Assembly (NCBI RefSeq): GCF_000972845.2
Contig: NC_040016.1
Span: forward strand, 10,622,701 to 10,686,700
Reading direction: 5' to 3'
DNA: 64,000 nt
From: Larimichthys crocea
Taxonomy: Eukaryota; Chordata; Actinopteri; Sciaenidae
Notes under the pieces: model-generated
Told to the model about the DNA's origin: nothing
The model's database searches: none
The model's input: only the letters and a program-made list of their open reading frames with translations
Translations under genes and position numbers: made by a program
Shown here: piece after piece, positions 47,301-58,920 of the stretch
Layout of the letters: each line of letters starts with the position of its first letter
How positions within the stretch are numbered: the stretch's first letter is position 1

Positions 47301-50300
47301 CTCTCAGAGTAATTCATGTATTCTTATATAGTGTATATCTATATGGAGTTTTCCAACCGTTTGAACCGGTTAGACGGCAAACTACATTTTGTTGTACCAG
47401 TACTGCTCAACACTGTGCAGTGACATAAAGTTGAATCTAATAAAATTCAACAAAAGGCAGAGGACTCCTCTTTTCGACCAAAAAAATAATAATTATTTAC
47501 TTCCGTGTCTATCAAGAGACTATAAAACCTGATGCATCCTGTTTCCAGGCATGGTTGTATTTCTACCCGACAGAGGACCAACAGAAAACATGTCAAGGCT
47601 GTGGAGATCAGGGTTTAAATGGAGATCTGGTTATTGTTTATGATGTCAACAGGGACACCTCACTGGGAGACATCAAGGTACAAAAAGAGTTGATTTCCTG
47701 GAAGACTTTGTTTTGTTGTCTATTAGCATTGTACATAATCTGAAAGAGCAAAAAAAAAAACTTTCTGTAATGTATATTTTATCCACTGCTATCTTTTCAA
47801 CAATCTTGTCTAACCAATCATATCTTCTTCTTACTCCCCCCAAGACATCAGATGGGTACTTTGTTCATCACTTTGCTCCATATAATCTTCCCCGCATACC
47901 AAAAAATGTTGTCTTCATTATTGATCAAAGTGGCTCAATGCACGGCAAGAAAATACAACAGGTACATTTTTTAAAAAGTGTTTGTGACAGTAGCATAGGA
48001 AGCATTTTAATGTTTAGTCAGTCTATTATGTCTATGATTTATGTATATGATTTCAGAACACACATATATATACACATATTATTACATGTTTCTTACTTAA
48101 ATAGAATTTCAAATGTATGAATTTTGTTTTTGCCCAGACCCGCACTGCATTGATCCATATCTTGAAAGACCTGGCAGAAGATGACTACTTTGGTCTTATC
48201 ACGTTTGATAGCAGCATTTTTCACTGGAAAAGAGAACTTGTTCAGGCTACTGAAGAAAACCTGGGTAGTGCCAGGACATTTGCACGGGCTATACAAGATA
48301 GAGGAGGTGAGGTTTTTAATAAAGGTTTTATTAAGTGATGTGAATATTGGAAAGAGAACTGCAGTAACGACAAATATTTTTGCTTTATTTCAGCCACTGA
48401 CATTAACGCAGCAGTGTTGGAAGGAGCTCGTATGCTTAACTTACATCCCAGAGAAGGTTCAGCGTCTATCCTTATACTTCTCACTGATGGAGACCCAACC
48501 ACAGGTTACAGTCAAACACATTTACGCATGCACGAACGTGTATGGACATTTTATTGAAAACAATGAAAAATAACACAAATAATGTTAGCATTAGTTATGT
48601 TCATGTACACAGTGTAACTTCTATTAATCACAGGATGTTTGATTTGATTGTACAGTGTATCAACTTACCTTTTTAAACTACACGTCTTGGGTCTTTGCAG
48701 GGGTGACAAATCTTGAAACAATACAGTCAAATGTAAGAAAGGCTATCGCAGACAAATTCCCACTCTACTGTCTTGGTTTCGGTTTTGACGTCAATTTTGA
48801 GTTCCTTGAGAAGATGTCACTGCAGAACAATGGTGTGGCACGACGGATTTATGAAGACTCAGATGCTGATTTACAACTGAAGGTATTTTCAAATTAGTTG
48901 CATTGCCTCACATTGTGTGTGTGTGTGTGTGTATCCTAACAGTGTCCATAATGTATGTTAACAGGGTTTCTATGAAGAGGTGGCCACTCCTCTGTTGACA
49001 GATGTGACAATGACCTATGTCGGTAGCACCAACCTAACCCAGACTACCTTCAGCCAGTATTATAATGGTTCTGAGATTGTGGTGGCTGGTCAGTTAATTG
49101 ACAACAACGTTGAAACCTTCATTCCACAAGTTGTGGCCATTTCGGTAAGGGCTGATCCACACTACACATCAGCTGAAATCCCCTGAAAGTTTTTTTTAAA
49201 AGTCTGTGTGTACACTCACAAAACATGACAGAAAAATCAAAGGATAGTGTTTTCTGACCCAACTGCCACCACGGAGTCCACCAAAACGGTGTCTGACAAC
49301 CGCATCCAGAGGGTTTGGGCCTACCTCACAGTCAAACAGCTTCTGGAGAAAGAGTGAGTGTGATGTCGACCATATTTTCTCTTTGTTCTTGTATGTAATC
49401 AATTGGTTATTGAAGAGATGCAACCTACATATTTCCATTCAATCAATTAATGGCTGAACAGAAAGGGAAAATATTATCCAGAGCCCACAGTGATGTCTTT
49501 AAATTGCTTTTGTTGTTTTGTCTGACCAACAGTCTAAAACCCCAAAAGTTTGGATTTATAATTCAGTAAAACAAAGCGAGTCCCTCAGATTCAAGAAGCT
49601 TAAACCAGAGAATGTTTAGCACTTTTGCAATGACTTAAACAATGTATTTTTAACAAGGGGTCTTTGCTTTAACATAGAAGTAAACAAAAGTAGACTTTTC
49701 ATTTCTAGTTTTCAACTTACAGGGCAGAAATAACAACTGTCCCTAGCGAGCTTAATTTGACAAGAATGATAAAACTATCATGAACTATCATGTGACACAG
49801 ACTGCAGTTATCTGGACCTGAGAAGGACAAAGTGGAGAAAGAGGCCCTGAGGCTGTCGCTGAAGTACAGCTTTGTAACCCCACTCACATCCATGGTGGTC
49901 ACCAAGCCTCAAGGCGAGAACACAGATGTGCTCCACAAACCAAAAGAAGGGGAAAAACCAGATCCGGTTAGACCCAGAGGCGGAGGTATCAACATCAACA
50001 TACTTTTTTAGCATTTGTATAAGCATTTGATTTGTAAAGACTGACAGAACATTGGTTTCATGCCCTGACAACAACATTTTCTAACAAATTCTTCTTTGAT
50101 AAGATAACTTGTGGGTAGATATCTTTTCTGTAAGGCCTGTTTAGTGTACTGGACTGAGTCACCGAGGGTCATTTCTAAATAGTGACCCTAGATTTGTGAA
50201 ACTTTGGATTTGTAGACAGTTTCTGCATGTGGGAGATGTTGACTTTGACTGATGTGATTTTCAGATCACTTTTTCATGCTTTATATACATAATTAATAAT

Positions 50301-52182
50301 GGAATGCAATGGACAACAGTTTTGCACCAATACAAACTGATTAATCAACATCAATAGTAATTTACTTTGTTTTTTTCTCCCTTTCTTCTTTTTTGTAACA
50401 GCTCCCCAAGTTATGGGACATGGTATGTACACCTCTGCACCAGTCTGACATGACAGATAGACTACTCATTATTCAGTAATGTAATGTATACAGTATTCTG
50501 TATAGCCTACAGCATATACATACGTATATGTACGTTTTGTATTTATATGGATGTATTTCTAAATCTAATTTCAGATGTTGGTGTGTAACTGGACATAATC
50601 TCTTAGCATTTTATTTATCATGCTTGGGGAAATTCAATATAAGCATTTATATATGAAATGTAATTAATTAATTAATTACTTCACAGTTTGCAATTAAATA
50701 ATTAAGAACACACAGTATTTAACATTTTTAACATTCATTTAATGTAATTTTTTATTAACATCAACAGTATTTTAACTGTGTCCTGTGTTTTCCTCCCATG
50801 TCTTTTTCTATTTCGCAGGAGGTGGCTACAGACTTTTTGCAGGCAGTATGTACACCTCTCCACCGTTCTGACATGACAGATACACTATTCATTCATTAAT
50901 CATATAATGGCTATAGCCTATACATATATGTATGTTTATATGTATATGAATATGTTGATCAGTCTAATTTCAGATGACTTTCAGATCATTTTTTCACGCT
51001 TTATATATCGTGTTTGGGGAAATTCAACATAAGCATTTATGTATGAAATGTAATTAATAAATTAACAGTAATTGACTTATAATTTGTTTTTAAGAGCAAA
51101 TGATTATTTAACATTTAGAGTAAACGTAAGCTGTGCAATGGAACAATAGTAAAGCACTGATTTTTGAGAGTAATGACGGTCCTGGATAAGAAAACATGGA
51201 CAGTATTTTAACTGTGTTCTATATTTTTCTCCCATATCTTTTTCTTTTTCGGAGTAGGTGGCCAACCAGGTGTGTACAGCTCTACACCGTTTTGACATGA
51301 CAGATACACTATTCATTAATTAATCATATAATGTGTATAGCCTATACATATATGTATGTTTATATGTATATGAATATGTTGATAAATCTAATTTCAGATC
51401 ATTTTCAGATAATTTTTTCATGCTTTATATATATCATGCTTGGGTACAGTAATTGACTTATAATTTGTTTTTAAGAGCAAATGATTATTTAACATTCAGA
51501 GAAAACATTAATTGTGTTACAAAACAATGGTAGCACATTGTTATATAGAAAGTAATGATGGTTCTGGATATGAAAACACTGACATAACATACAATTTTAA
51601 CTATTATTTTAACTGTGTCCTATATTTTTCTCATTATCTTTTTCTTTTTAACAGGTTTGCCAGGTATGCCATACACTATATACAACTCTGCACTGTTCTG
51701 TTCTGGCATGACAGATATACCATCAATGTATTCATTTATAATTTGTTTGCAGGTCCCCCAGGTCCCCCAGTTATGGGATATGGTATGTACACCTCTGCAC
51801 CAGTCTGACATGACAGATACACTACTCATTAATCAGTAATGTAATGTATATAGCCTACAGCATATACATACGTATATGTATGTTTTGTATTTATATGTAT
51901 ATGGATGTATTTCTAAATCTAATTTCAGATGTTGGTGTATAACTAGACATAATTTCTTAGCATTTTATTTATCGTGCTTGGGGAAATTCAACATAAACAT
52001 TTATGTATGAAATGTAATTAATTAATTAATTCACAGTTTGCAATTAAATAATTACACATTAGTATTTAACATTCATTTAATGTAATTTTTATCACCATCA
52101 ACAGTATTTTAACTGTGTCCTGTGTTTTCCTCCCATGTCTTTTTCTATTTAGCAGGAGGTAGCTACGGAATTCCGGGAGGCG
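44333..52182 (+). CDS. Inter-alpha-trypsin inhibitor heavy chain (ITIH3/ITIH4-like), 3' part outside window
   Basis: Secreted plasma/matrix protein. Thirteen ordinary exons: 44333-44404, 45132-45292, 45424-45528, 46819-46981, 47100-47213, 47549-47677, 47845-47961, 48138-48306, 48394-48504, 48701-48882, 48965-49144, 49232-49353, 49801-49985, giving 1810 nt in frame. In order: signal peptide ([13 protein letters not shown]), VIT domain with [20 protein letters not shown], vWA domain with MIDAS DQSGS and [10 protein letters not shown], then [13 protein letters not shown] and [15 protein letters not shown]. Six in-frame microexons follow: 50402-50422, 50819-50845, 51258-51269, 51655-51663, 51753-51782, 52156-52182, coding a Gly/Pro-rich linker. 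The vWA sequence and Pro-rich linker are nearest ITIH4; teleost nomenclature often uses itih3. C-terminal ITIH exons are not found before 64000. Intron 3 carries a dispersed repeat. Confidence 0.88.
45785..46260 (+). repeat. Dispersed fish repeat in ITIH intron 3
   Basis: Starts near TTTCCATGACGTCACCAATG and contains GGTGGAGCTGAGGCAGGC, CTTAATTATGTACT, GTTGTCATGAACAACGG and TTAATATGGGTCCTTAAGG. I recognise this block order as a common non-coding repeat in teleosts (TGACGTCACCCATTGG family). The transposon class is uncertain. Confidence 0.65.
46261..46800. other. ITIH intron 3, right part
   Basis: Unique-looking intronic sequence with a 93-codon chance frame. No gene or repeat is recognised. 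Confidence 0.5.
50402..52182 (+). other. ITIH microexon cassettes a-f (Gly/Pro-coding half of array)
   Basis: Six microexons, each entering and leaving in phase 1: a 50402-50422 (21 nt, APQVMGH), b 50819-50845 (27 nt, GGGYRLFAG), c 51258-51269 (12 nt, SGQP), d 51655-51663 (9 nt, GLP), e 51753-51782 (30 nt, [10 protein letters not shown]), f 52156-52182 (27 nt, GGSYGIPGG). Donors are GTATGT, GTGTGT or GTATGC followed by a shared module ACACCTCTGCACCAGTCTG and ATGACAGATACAC. Acceptors have long pyrimidine tracts from a few recurring types: A (TTTTGTAACAG), B (TTCTATTTCGCAG), C (TTCGGAGTAG) and D (TTTTTAACAG). Order is A-B-C-D-A-B. Each can be included or skipped without a frameshift. Confidence 0.8.
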
Positions 52183-52189
52183 GTATGTA

Positions 52190-53369
52190 CACCTCTTTTT
52201 TGTCATTTAATGCGGCCCACAGCGGTGAGAGGACCCCAACAAATTATACATCAAAACATGCGTCTTGAAGAGATTTGCGAGTTTTTCGCGAATTTATTCG
52301 GGAAAGCCAGAAAAAATAAAAAATTTTAACAAACATTTTCAACAATGAACTGCTCTGGCATAGTGAGACTTCATTTAAACTTTAAAACGTAGGTATGCTT
52401 GCCTTCTCTTCAGGGATTCATTACACTCATTAACAACTTTTATCGTTTTTAAACTATCAAGGCTCAAAGTTGAGCAGGTTTTTAGTCAAATTTCTGGGTC
52501 TATAATGGGTGTGTATGTGGCGGAATGTTTGTGCTACAGTGGATGACATCATCCACTAGAGTGAGGAGCAGAGGGAAAAATCAGTGAAAAAATAAAATGT
52601 ATTCGACTACCGTGGCCTCAAATGCCCCACTACAGACATGATTTATGAATAGAAACGTAGGAAAATTTGTCGTCTCACTCACATTTGCCTGCTAAAGCTG
52701 TCTGATATATCGTTTTGGCGGGAGACGCAAAGATGCGGCAGCAACCTCCAGCCACAGCCTCATAGACTGCCATGTTAAAAAGGTGGAAAATTTTCTGGAG
52801 GAAAGCAGAAGTAACGTTTCTCTGAATTGCTGTAAAGGTCACATTTCTTCACTTTATCGACACAAAACAACTATGTAGACGTTCAGAGAGGGCTCAGCAT
52901 GCTCAAAGTTAAGCCGGTTCAATGATTGGAAATACAGTTTGGCCAGCGATCTCTCCTGATGGAGAGATGGTCTCAGCATTTTCTCTCTGTCTCTGTCTCT
53001 CCAACTGACATTCTGCAGTAACTGCTCTGCTGATTGGCAGTTGGTCCTGCCTGAAAGAGGAGAGGGGGGAGGGGCTATTTCCAAAAGGCAGAAGCCGAGT
53101 GGTGTCCATTTTTTATTGGCACTTAATTTGAACTTGTCTGTCTAAAATGACAGACAAAGACAGCAGAGCAGCTAGCGCATTAGCATTAGCCACTAAGAAT
53201 TAAATACATGCTACTTGCTAACATGCTAATGCTAACATGCTAATGCTAATTGCTGCTCCTGTGTCTGAATAAACATGTTAAAAATGACTATTTGAGGTGT
53301 GCTTTTTGAATACAGACCCCCGGGCAACAGCCCACTCGTCACTCTCAAAATTTCTGCGGGAATTTTCTA
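52190..53369 (-). mobile_element. Transposon-like element inserted in the microexon array
   Basis: Reversed copy of the family seen at 57573 onward. On the minus strand it begins at 53369 with CTAGAAAATTCCCGCAGAAA, then GAGAGTGACGAGTGGGCTG, TCAAAAAGCACACCTCAAA and a short TTAGCATGTTAGC stretch. The body ends near 52190 in cassette-f intron sequence. It is non-coding. The cassette intron resumes at about 53370 with TTATTAATGGAATGCAATGG, but the exons that should flank it are lost. Confidence 0.65.
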
Positions 53370-53640
53370 GTTATTAATGGAATGCAATGGACAACAGTTT
53401 TGCACCAATACAAACTAATTAATTAACATCAATAGTAATTTACTGTGTTTTTTTTTTCTCCCTTTCTTCTTTTTGTCATTAGAGGTAATGACGGTCCTAG
53501 ATACGAAAACACTGACATGACAAACAGTTTTGCACCAATACAAACTAATGAATCAACATGAACAGTATTTTAACTGTGTCCTATATTTTTCTCCCATATC
53601 TTTTTCTTCGTTCTGACATGACAGATACACTATTCATTAA
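53370..53640 (+). pseudogene. Exonless remnants of A- and C-type cassettes
   Basis: Type A intron sequence runs to TTTCTTCTTTTTGTCATTAG but is fused to type C upstream intron (AGGTAATGACGGTCC) with no A exon. Next, the C acceptor tract TATCTTTTTCTT is fused directly to CGTTCTGACATGACAG, deleting the C exon and both splice sites. These are deletion scars in the array. Confidence 0.65.
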
Positions 53641-54022
53641 TTAATCATATAATGGCTATAGCCTATACATATATGTATGTTTATATGTATATGAATATGC
53701 TGAAAAATCAAATTTCAGATGATTTTCAAAAAAAAATTTCATGCTTTATATACCGTGTTTGGGAAAATTCAACATAAGCATTTATGTATGAAATGTAATT
53801 AATTAATTAATTAATGACTTCACAGTTTGCAGTTAAACAATTAAGAACACATTAGTATTTAACATTCATTTAACATCATCTGACTTGAAATACACTATTA
53901 CAAAGTGTACATGATTAATAAAGGAATGCAGTGGACAACAGTTTTGCACCAATACAAACTGATTAATCAACATCAATAGTAATTTACTGTGTTTTTTCTC
54001 CCTTTCTTTTTTTTTGTAACAG

Positions 54023-57000
54023 TTACCAGACATAGAGACACTGGTATGTACACCTCTGCACCAGTCTGACATGACAGATACACTACTCAATAATTAGTAA
54101 TGTAATGTATATAGCCTACAGCTTATACATACGTATATGTATGCTTTGTACTTATCTTTTTCTTTTTTAACAGGACGTCTAAGACAAGGTATGCCATACA
54201 CTATATATACCTCTGCACTGTTCAATTGTGACATGATAGATATACCATAAATGTATTCATTTATAATTTGTTTTCAATTCACAGTTTGCAATTAAATAAT
54301 TAGGAACACATTAGTATTTAACATTCAGTGTAAACATGAATTGTGTTATGAAACAATAGTAGCAAACTGATTAAATAAAATGAAGAAGTGATCTTGTTCA
54401 TATCAGAAAACCTTGTATCTGAATTTCATATCATCCTCTTTGTAAGCAAGTAGTCGTTTTATATGCTCATGATCGTGGCTTCTCTAACAGTATGACATAA
54501 GGCAGATATTCAATATCAGCATTTTGACAAAACACCAGAGCTTTTAGAGGTTAATTCTTCTGGGCATTTCTAATGATCACTAGCTAGGTATAACAAATGT
54601 TTGTTTGTTTTTTATAGAAAATGTGCAGATAAGATACTAAATATTTAATTTCTGAATTTGAGACTTCAGTTTCATGGCAGGTCAAGAACCTTCAAGTAAA
54701 CTTCTTTTTTCTATATTTCTTATTTCTTATTTCTGATATATATTTTTAATTTTGTAATTATGGTATGAACCAACCATCTTCATACCTCCACCAAGGCTGG
54801 ACAATCCTAAATCTGTCCTTCTAATTGCAGAAAAATTAATAGAAATTTACAGCATCTGCATCATAACACACAAAGTGAAAGACAATCAGTTAGAGGTTGC
54901 AGTCTATGTCTATCTAATATATATATATTATATATGGAGTATTTTTCTAATCTAATATATAACTGGACTCATTCTTAGCATTTTATTTATGTGCTTGGGG
55001 AATTCAACCTAAACATTTTGTATGAATGTATTAATTAATTAATCATTAATTAATTCACAGAGTATGGACGGTCCTGGATATGAAAACACTGACAGACAAA
55101 ACGTTTTGCACCAATGCAAACTAATGAATCAACATGAACAGTATTTTAACTGTGTCCTATATTTTTCTCCCATATCTTTTTCTTTTTCGGAGTAGGTGGC
55201 CAACCAGGTGTGTACACCTCTACATCGTTCTGACATGACAGATACACTATTCATTAATTAATCATATAATGTGTATAGCCTATACATATGTATGTTTATA
55301 TTGTATGAATATGCTGATAAATTCTAATTTCAGTGATTTTCAGATAATTTTTTCATGCTTTATATATCGTGCTTGGGGAAATTCAACATAAGCATTTGTG
55401 TATGACATGTAATTAACAATAACTGACTTATAATTTGTTTTTAAGAGCAAATGATTATTTAACATTCAGAGTAAACATTAATTGTGTTACAAAACAATGG
55501 TAGCAAACTGATTGATGATTAATGACGGTCCTGGATACGAAAACACTGACATGACATACAGTTTTGCAGCAATACAAATTAATGAATCAACATGAGCAGT
55601 ATTTAACTGTGGTCCTATATTTTTCTCATTATCTTTTTCTTTTTAACAGTTACTAAAGGTATGTCCTACACTATATAAACTCTGCACTGTTCTGTTCTGC
55701 ATGACAGATATACCATCAATGTATTCATTTATAATTTGTTTGCAATTAATCATCAAGACACATTAGTATTTAACATTCATTTAACATTTATCTGACTTGA
55801 AATACACTATTGCAAAGTGTACATAATTAATAATGGAATGTAATGGACAACAGTTTTGCACCAATACAAACTGATTAATCAACATCAATAGTAATTTATT
55901 GTGTTTTTTTCTCCCTTTCTTCTTTTTTTGTAACAGTTACCAGAGTTATACAAGCTGGTATGTACATCTCTGCACCAGTCTGATATGACAGATACACCAC
56001 TCTTAATTAGTAATGTAATGTATTAGCCTACAGCATCATACATACATATGTATGTTTTTATATTTTATGTATATGGATGTATTTCTAAATCTAATTTCAG
56101 ATGTTGGTGTATAACTGGACGTCATTTCTTAGCATTTATTATTCGTGCTTGGGGAAATTCAACATAAACATTTATGTATGAAATGTAATTAATTAATTAA
56201 TTCTCAGTTTGCAATTAATAATTAAGAACACATAGTATTTAACATTCATTTATGTATTTTATCAAACATCAACAGTATTTGTACTGTTCTGACTTGACAG
56301 ACACTCTTAATTATATATACTGTATATAGCCTACAGCATTACATACGTGCGCCTAAATAATTAGAACAAGGGATTATTTAACATTCAGTGTAAACATGAG
56401 CTGTACAATGGAACAATAGTAGTGCACTGATTTTTGAGGTAATGACGGTCTGGATACGAAAACCTGACATGACAAACAGTTTTGCACCAATACAAACTGA
56501 TGAATCAACATGAACAGTATTTTAACTGTGTCCTATATTTTTCTCCCATATCTTTTTTCTTTTAGAAAGCAAACCAGTGTGTACACCTCTACCTCGTTCT
56601 GACATAAAAGATACCACTATTCATTAATTAATCCTATAATGGCTATGCCTATACAATATGTTGTTTATATGTATATGAATATGCTGATAAATCTCATTTC
56701 AGATGATTTTCAGATCATTTTTTCATGCTTTATTATCGTGCTTGGGGAAATTCAACATAAGCATTTATGTATGAAATGTAATTAATTAATTAACAATAAC
56801 TGACTTATAATTTGTTTTTAAGAGCAAATGATTATTTAACATTCAGAGTAAACATTAATTGTGTTATGAAATAATAGTAGCAAACTGATTGATGATTAAT
56901 GACGGTCCTGGATACGAAAACACTGACATGACATACAGTTTTGCAGCAATACAAATTAATGAATTAACATGAGCAGTATTTTAACTGTGTCCTATATTTT

Positions 57001-57331
57001 TCTCCTTATCTTTTTCTTTTTAACAGTTACTAAAGGTTACCTACACTATATACAACTCTGCACTGTTCTGTTCTGACATGACAGATATACCATCAATGTA
57101 TTCATTTCTAATTTGTTTGCAATTTAATAATCAAGAACGCATTAGTATTTAACATTCATTTAACATTTATCTGACTTGAAATACACTATTGCAAAGTGTA
57201 CATAATTAATAATGGAATGCAATGGACAACAGTTTTGCACCAATACACTGATTATCAACATCAATAGTAATTTATTGTGTTTTTTCTCCCTTTCTTCTTT
57301 TTTGTAACAGTTACCAGATTTATACAAGCTG
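54023..57331 (+). other. ITIH microexon cassettes g-n (divergent half of array)
   Basis: Further cassettes with the same intron modules: g 54023-54043 (A, 21 nt), h 54174-54188 (D, 15 nt), i 55196-55207 (C, 12 nt, identical to c), j 55650-55658 (D, 9 nt), k 55937-55957 (A, 21 nt), l about 56566-56576 (C, degenerate, out of phase), m 57027-57035 (D, 9 nt, weak donor GTTACC), n 57311-57331 (A, 21 nt). Homologous positions recur at about 1370-1377 bp (i to l, j to m, k to n), so the unit is a four-cassette block. The coded peptides (VTRHRDT, GRLRQ, GGQP, VTK, VTRVIQA) are mostly not Gly/Pro-rich; some may be dying exons. Confidence 0.7.
54200..55050. other. Longer non-cassette stretch inside the array
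   Basis: Between cassettes h and i the repeat structure is interrupted by about 600 bp (roughly 54380-54950) that has no copy elsewhere in the array. No exon or transposon is recognised. It could be original intron sequence that predates the amplification. Confidence 0.45.
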
Positions 57332-57572
57332 GTATGTACATCTCTGCACCCAGTCTGATATGACAGATACACCACTCATTATTAGTAATGTATGTTATAG
57401 CCTACAGCATATACATACATTATGTATGTTTTATATTTATATGTATATGGATGTATTTCTAAATCTAATTTCAGATGTTGGTGTATAACTGGACGTCATT
57501 TCTTAGCATTTTATTTACTTGCTTGGGGAAATTCAACATAAGCATTATGTATGAAATGTAATTAATTAACTA

Positions 57573-57775
57573 GAAAAATTTCTAAAGAAATTTTGAGTGT
57601 GCCTGACTCTGGCCCCGTCGTCCCCATACCATATTACTGACACTGCTCAGCCAATTCGAGTACTAGAAAGAAATTTGAGAGTGACGAGTGGGCTGTTGCT
57701 GGGGGTCTGTATTCAAAAAGCACACCTCAAACAGTCATTTTTAACATGTTTATTTAGACCACGGAGCAGCTAGCG
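57573..57775 (+). mobile_element. 5' end of transposon-like element, + orientation
   Basis: Starts CTAGAAAAATTTCTAAAG and matches the reversed element at 52190-53369 through GTGACGAGTGGGCTGTTGC, GTCTGTATTCAAAAAGCACA and CATGTTTATTTAGAC. It abuts the last recognisable cassette intron. An 85-bp interrupted second start (TACTAGAAAGAAATTTGAGA, about 57660) suggests a nested or partially duplicated end. Confidence 0.6.
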
Positions 57776-58920
57776 TTACGTGCTAGCAATAACATAGCAT
57801 TTTCTAGAGTTAGCATTTACATTGCATGTTACAATAAGACTAGCAGTAGCATTAGCATGTTACCATTAGCATGTTAACATTAGCATGTTAACATTCGCAT
57901 TTTAGCATTAGCATGTTAGCGCTGATGGGCTAACAGTTAACATTAGCATGTTAGCATTCGCATGTTAGCATTAGCATGTTAGCGCTGATGGGCTAACAGT
58001 TAACATTAGCATGTTAGCATTCGCATGTTAGCATTAGCATGTTAGCACTGATGTGCTAACAGTTAGCATTGGCATGTTAACATTAGCATGTTAACATTAG
58101 CATGTTAGCATTCGCATGTTAGCATTAGCATGTTAACGCTGATGGGCTAACAGTTAACATTAGCATGTTAACATTAGCATGTTAACATTCGCATTTTAGC
58201 ATTAGCATGTTAACATTGCATGTTCACATTAGCATGTTAGCGCTGTGGGCTAAAACGTTAGCATTAGCATGTTAGCATTAACATGTTGCGCTGATGTGCT
58301 AACAGTTAACATTGGCATGTTACCATTAGCATGTTAGCGCTGATGGGCTAACAGTTAACATTAGCATGTTAGCATTGGCATGTTAGCTTTAGCATGTTAA
58401 CATTAACATGTTGGCATTACCATGTTATGATTACTATGTTATCATTAACATGTTAACATTAGCATGTTAGCATTAGCATTTTAACGGTGATGCGCTAACA
58501 ATTAACATTAGCATGATAACATTAACATGTTAACATTAGCATGTTAACGCTGATGGGCTAGCAGTTAGCATTAGCATGTTAACATTAGCATGTTAGCATT
58601 CGCATGTTAACATTAGCATGTTAGCGCTGATGGGCTAACAGTTAACATTAGCATGTTAGCATTAGCATGTTAGCATTAACATGTTAACGCTGATGGCTAA
58701 CAGTTAACATACATGTTAGCATGTCATGTTAGCATTAGCATGTTAACATTAGCATGTTAGCATAGCATGTTAGCATTGCATTTTAACATTAGCAGTTAGC
58801 ATTAGCATGTTAACGCTGATGCACTAGCAATTAACATTACCATGTTGCATTACCATGTTAATATTAGCATGTATTTAATTCCTAGTGGCTAATGGTAATT
58901 CATTAGCATGTTAACGAGCT
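57776..58920. repeat. TTAGCATGTTAACA minisatellite, about 1.1 kb
   Basis: Degenerate tandem array with a 14-nt core (CATGTTAACATTAG and variants with GC for AA). About every 60-100 bp it carries a longer variant containing GCGCTGATGGGCTAACAG, giving a higher-order pattern. In the reversed element at 53170-53250 the same sequence is present in only a few copies, so the array has expanded inside the transposon. Confidence 0.92.

Noticed and set aside
57776..58920. CRISPR-like appearance of the regularly repeated TTAGCATGTTAACA units
   Set aside because: Eukaryotic context, no unique spacers of constant length, units degenerate and directly adjacent: a minisatellite.
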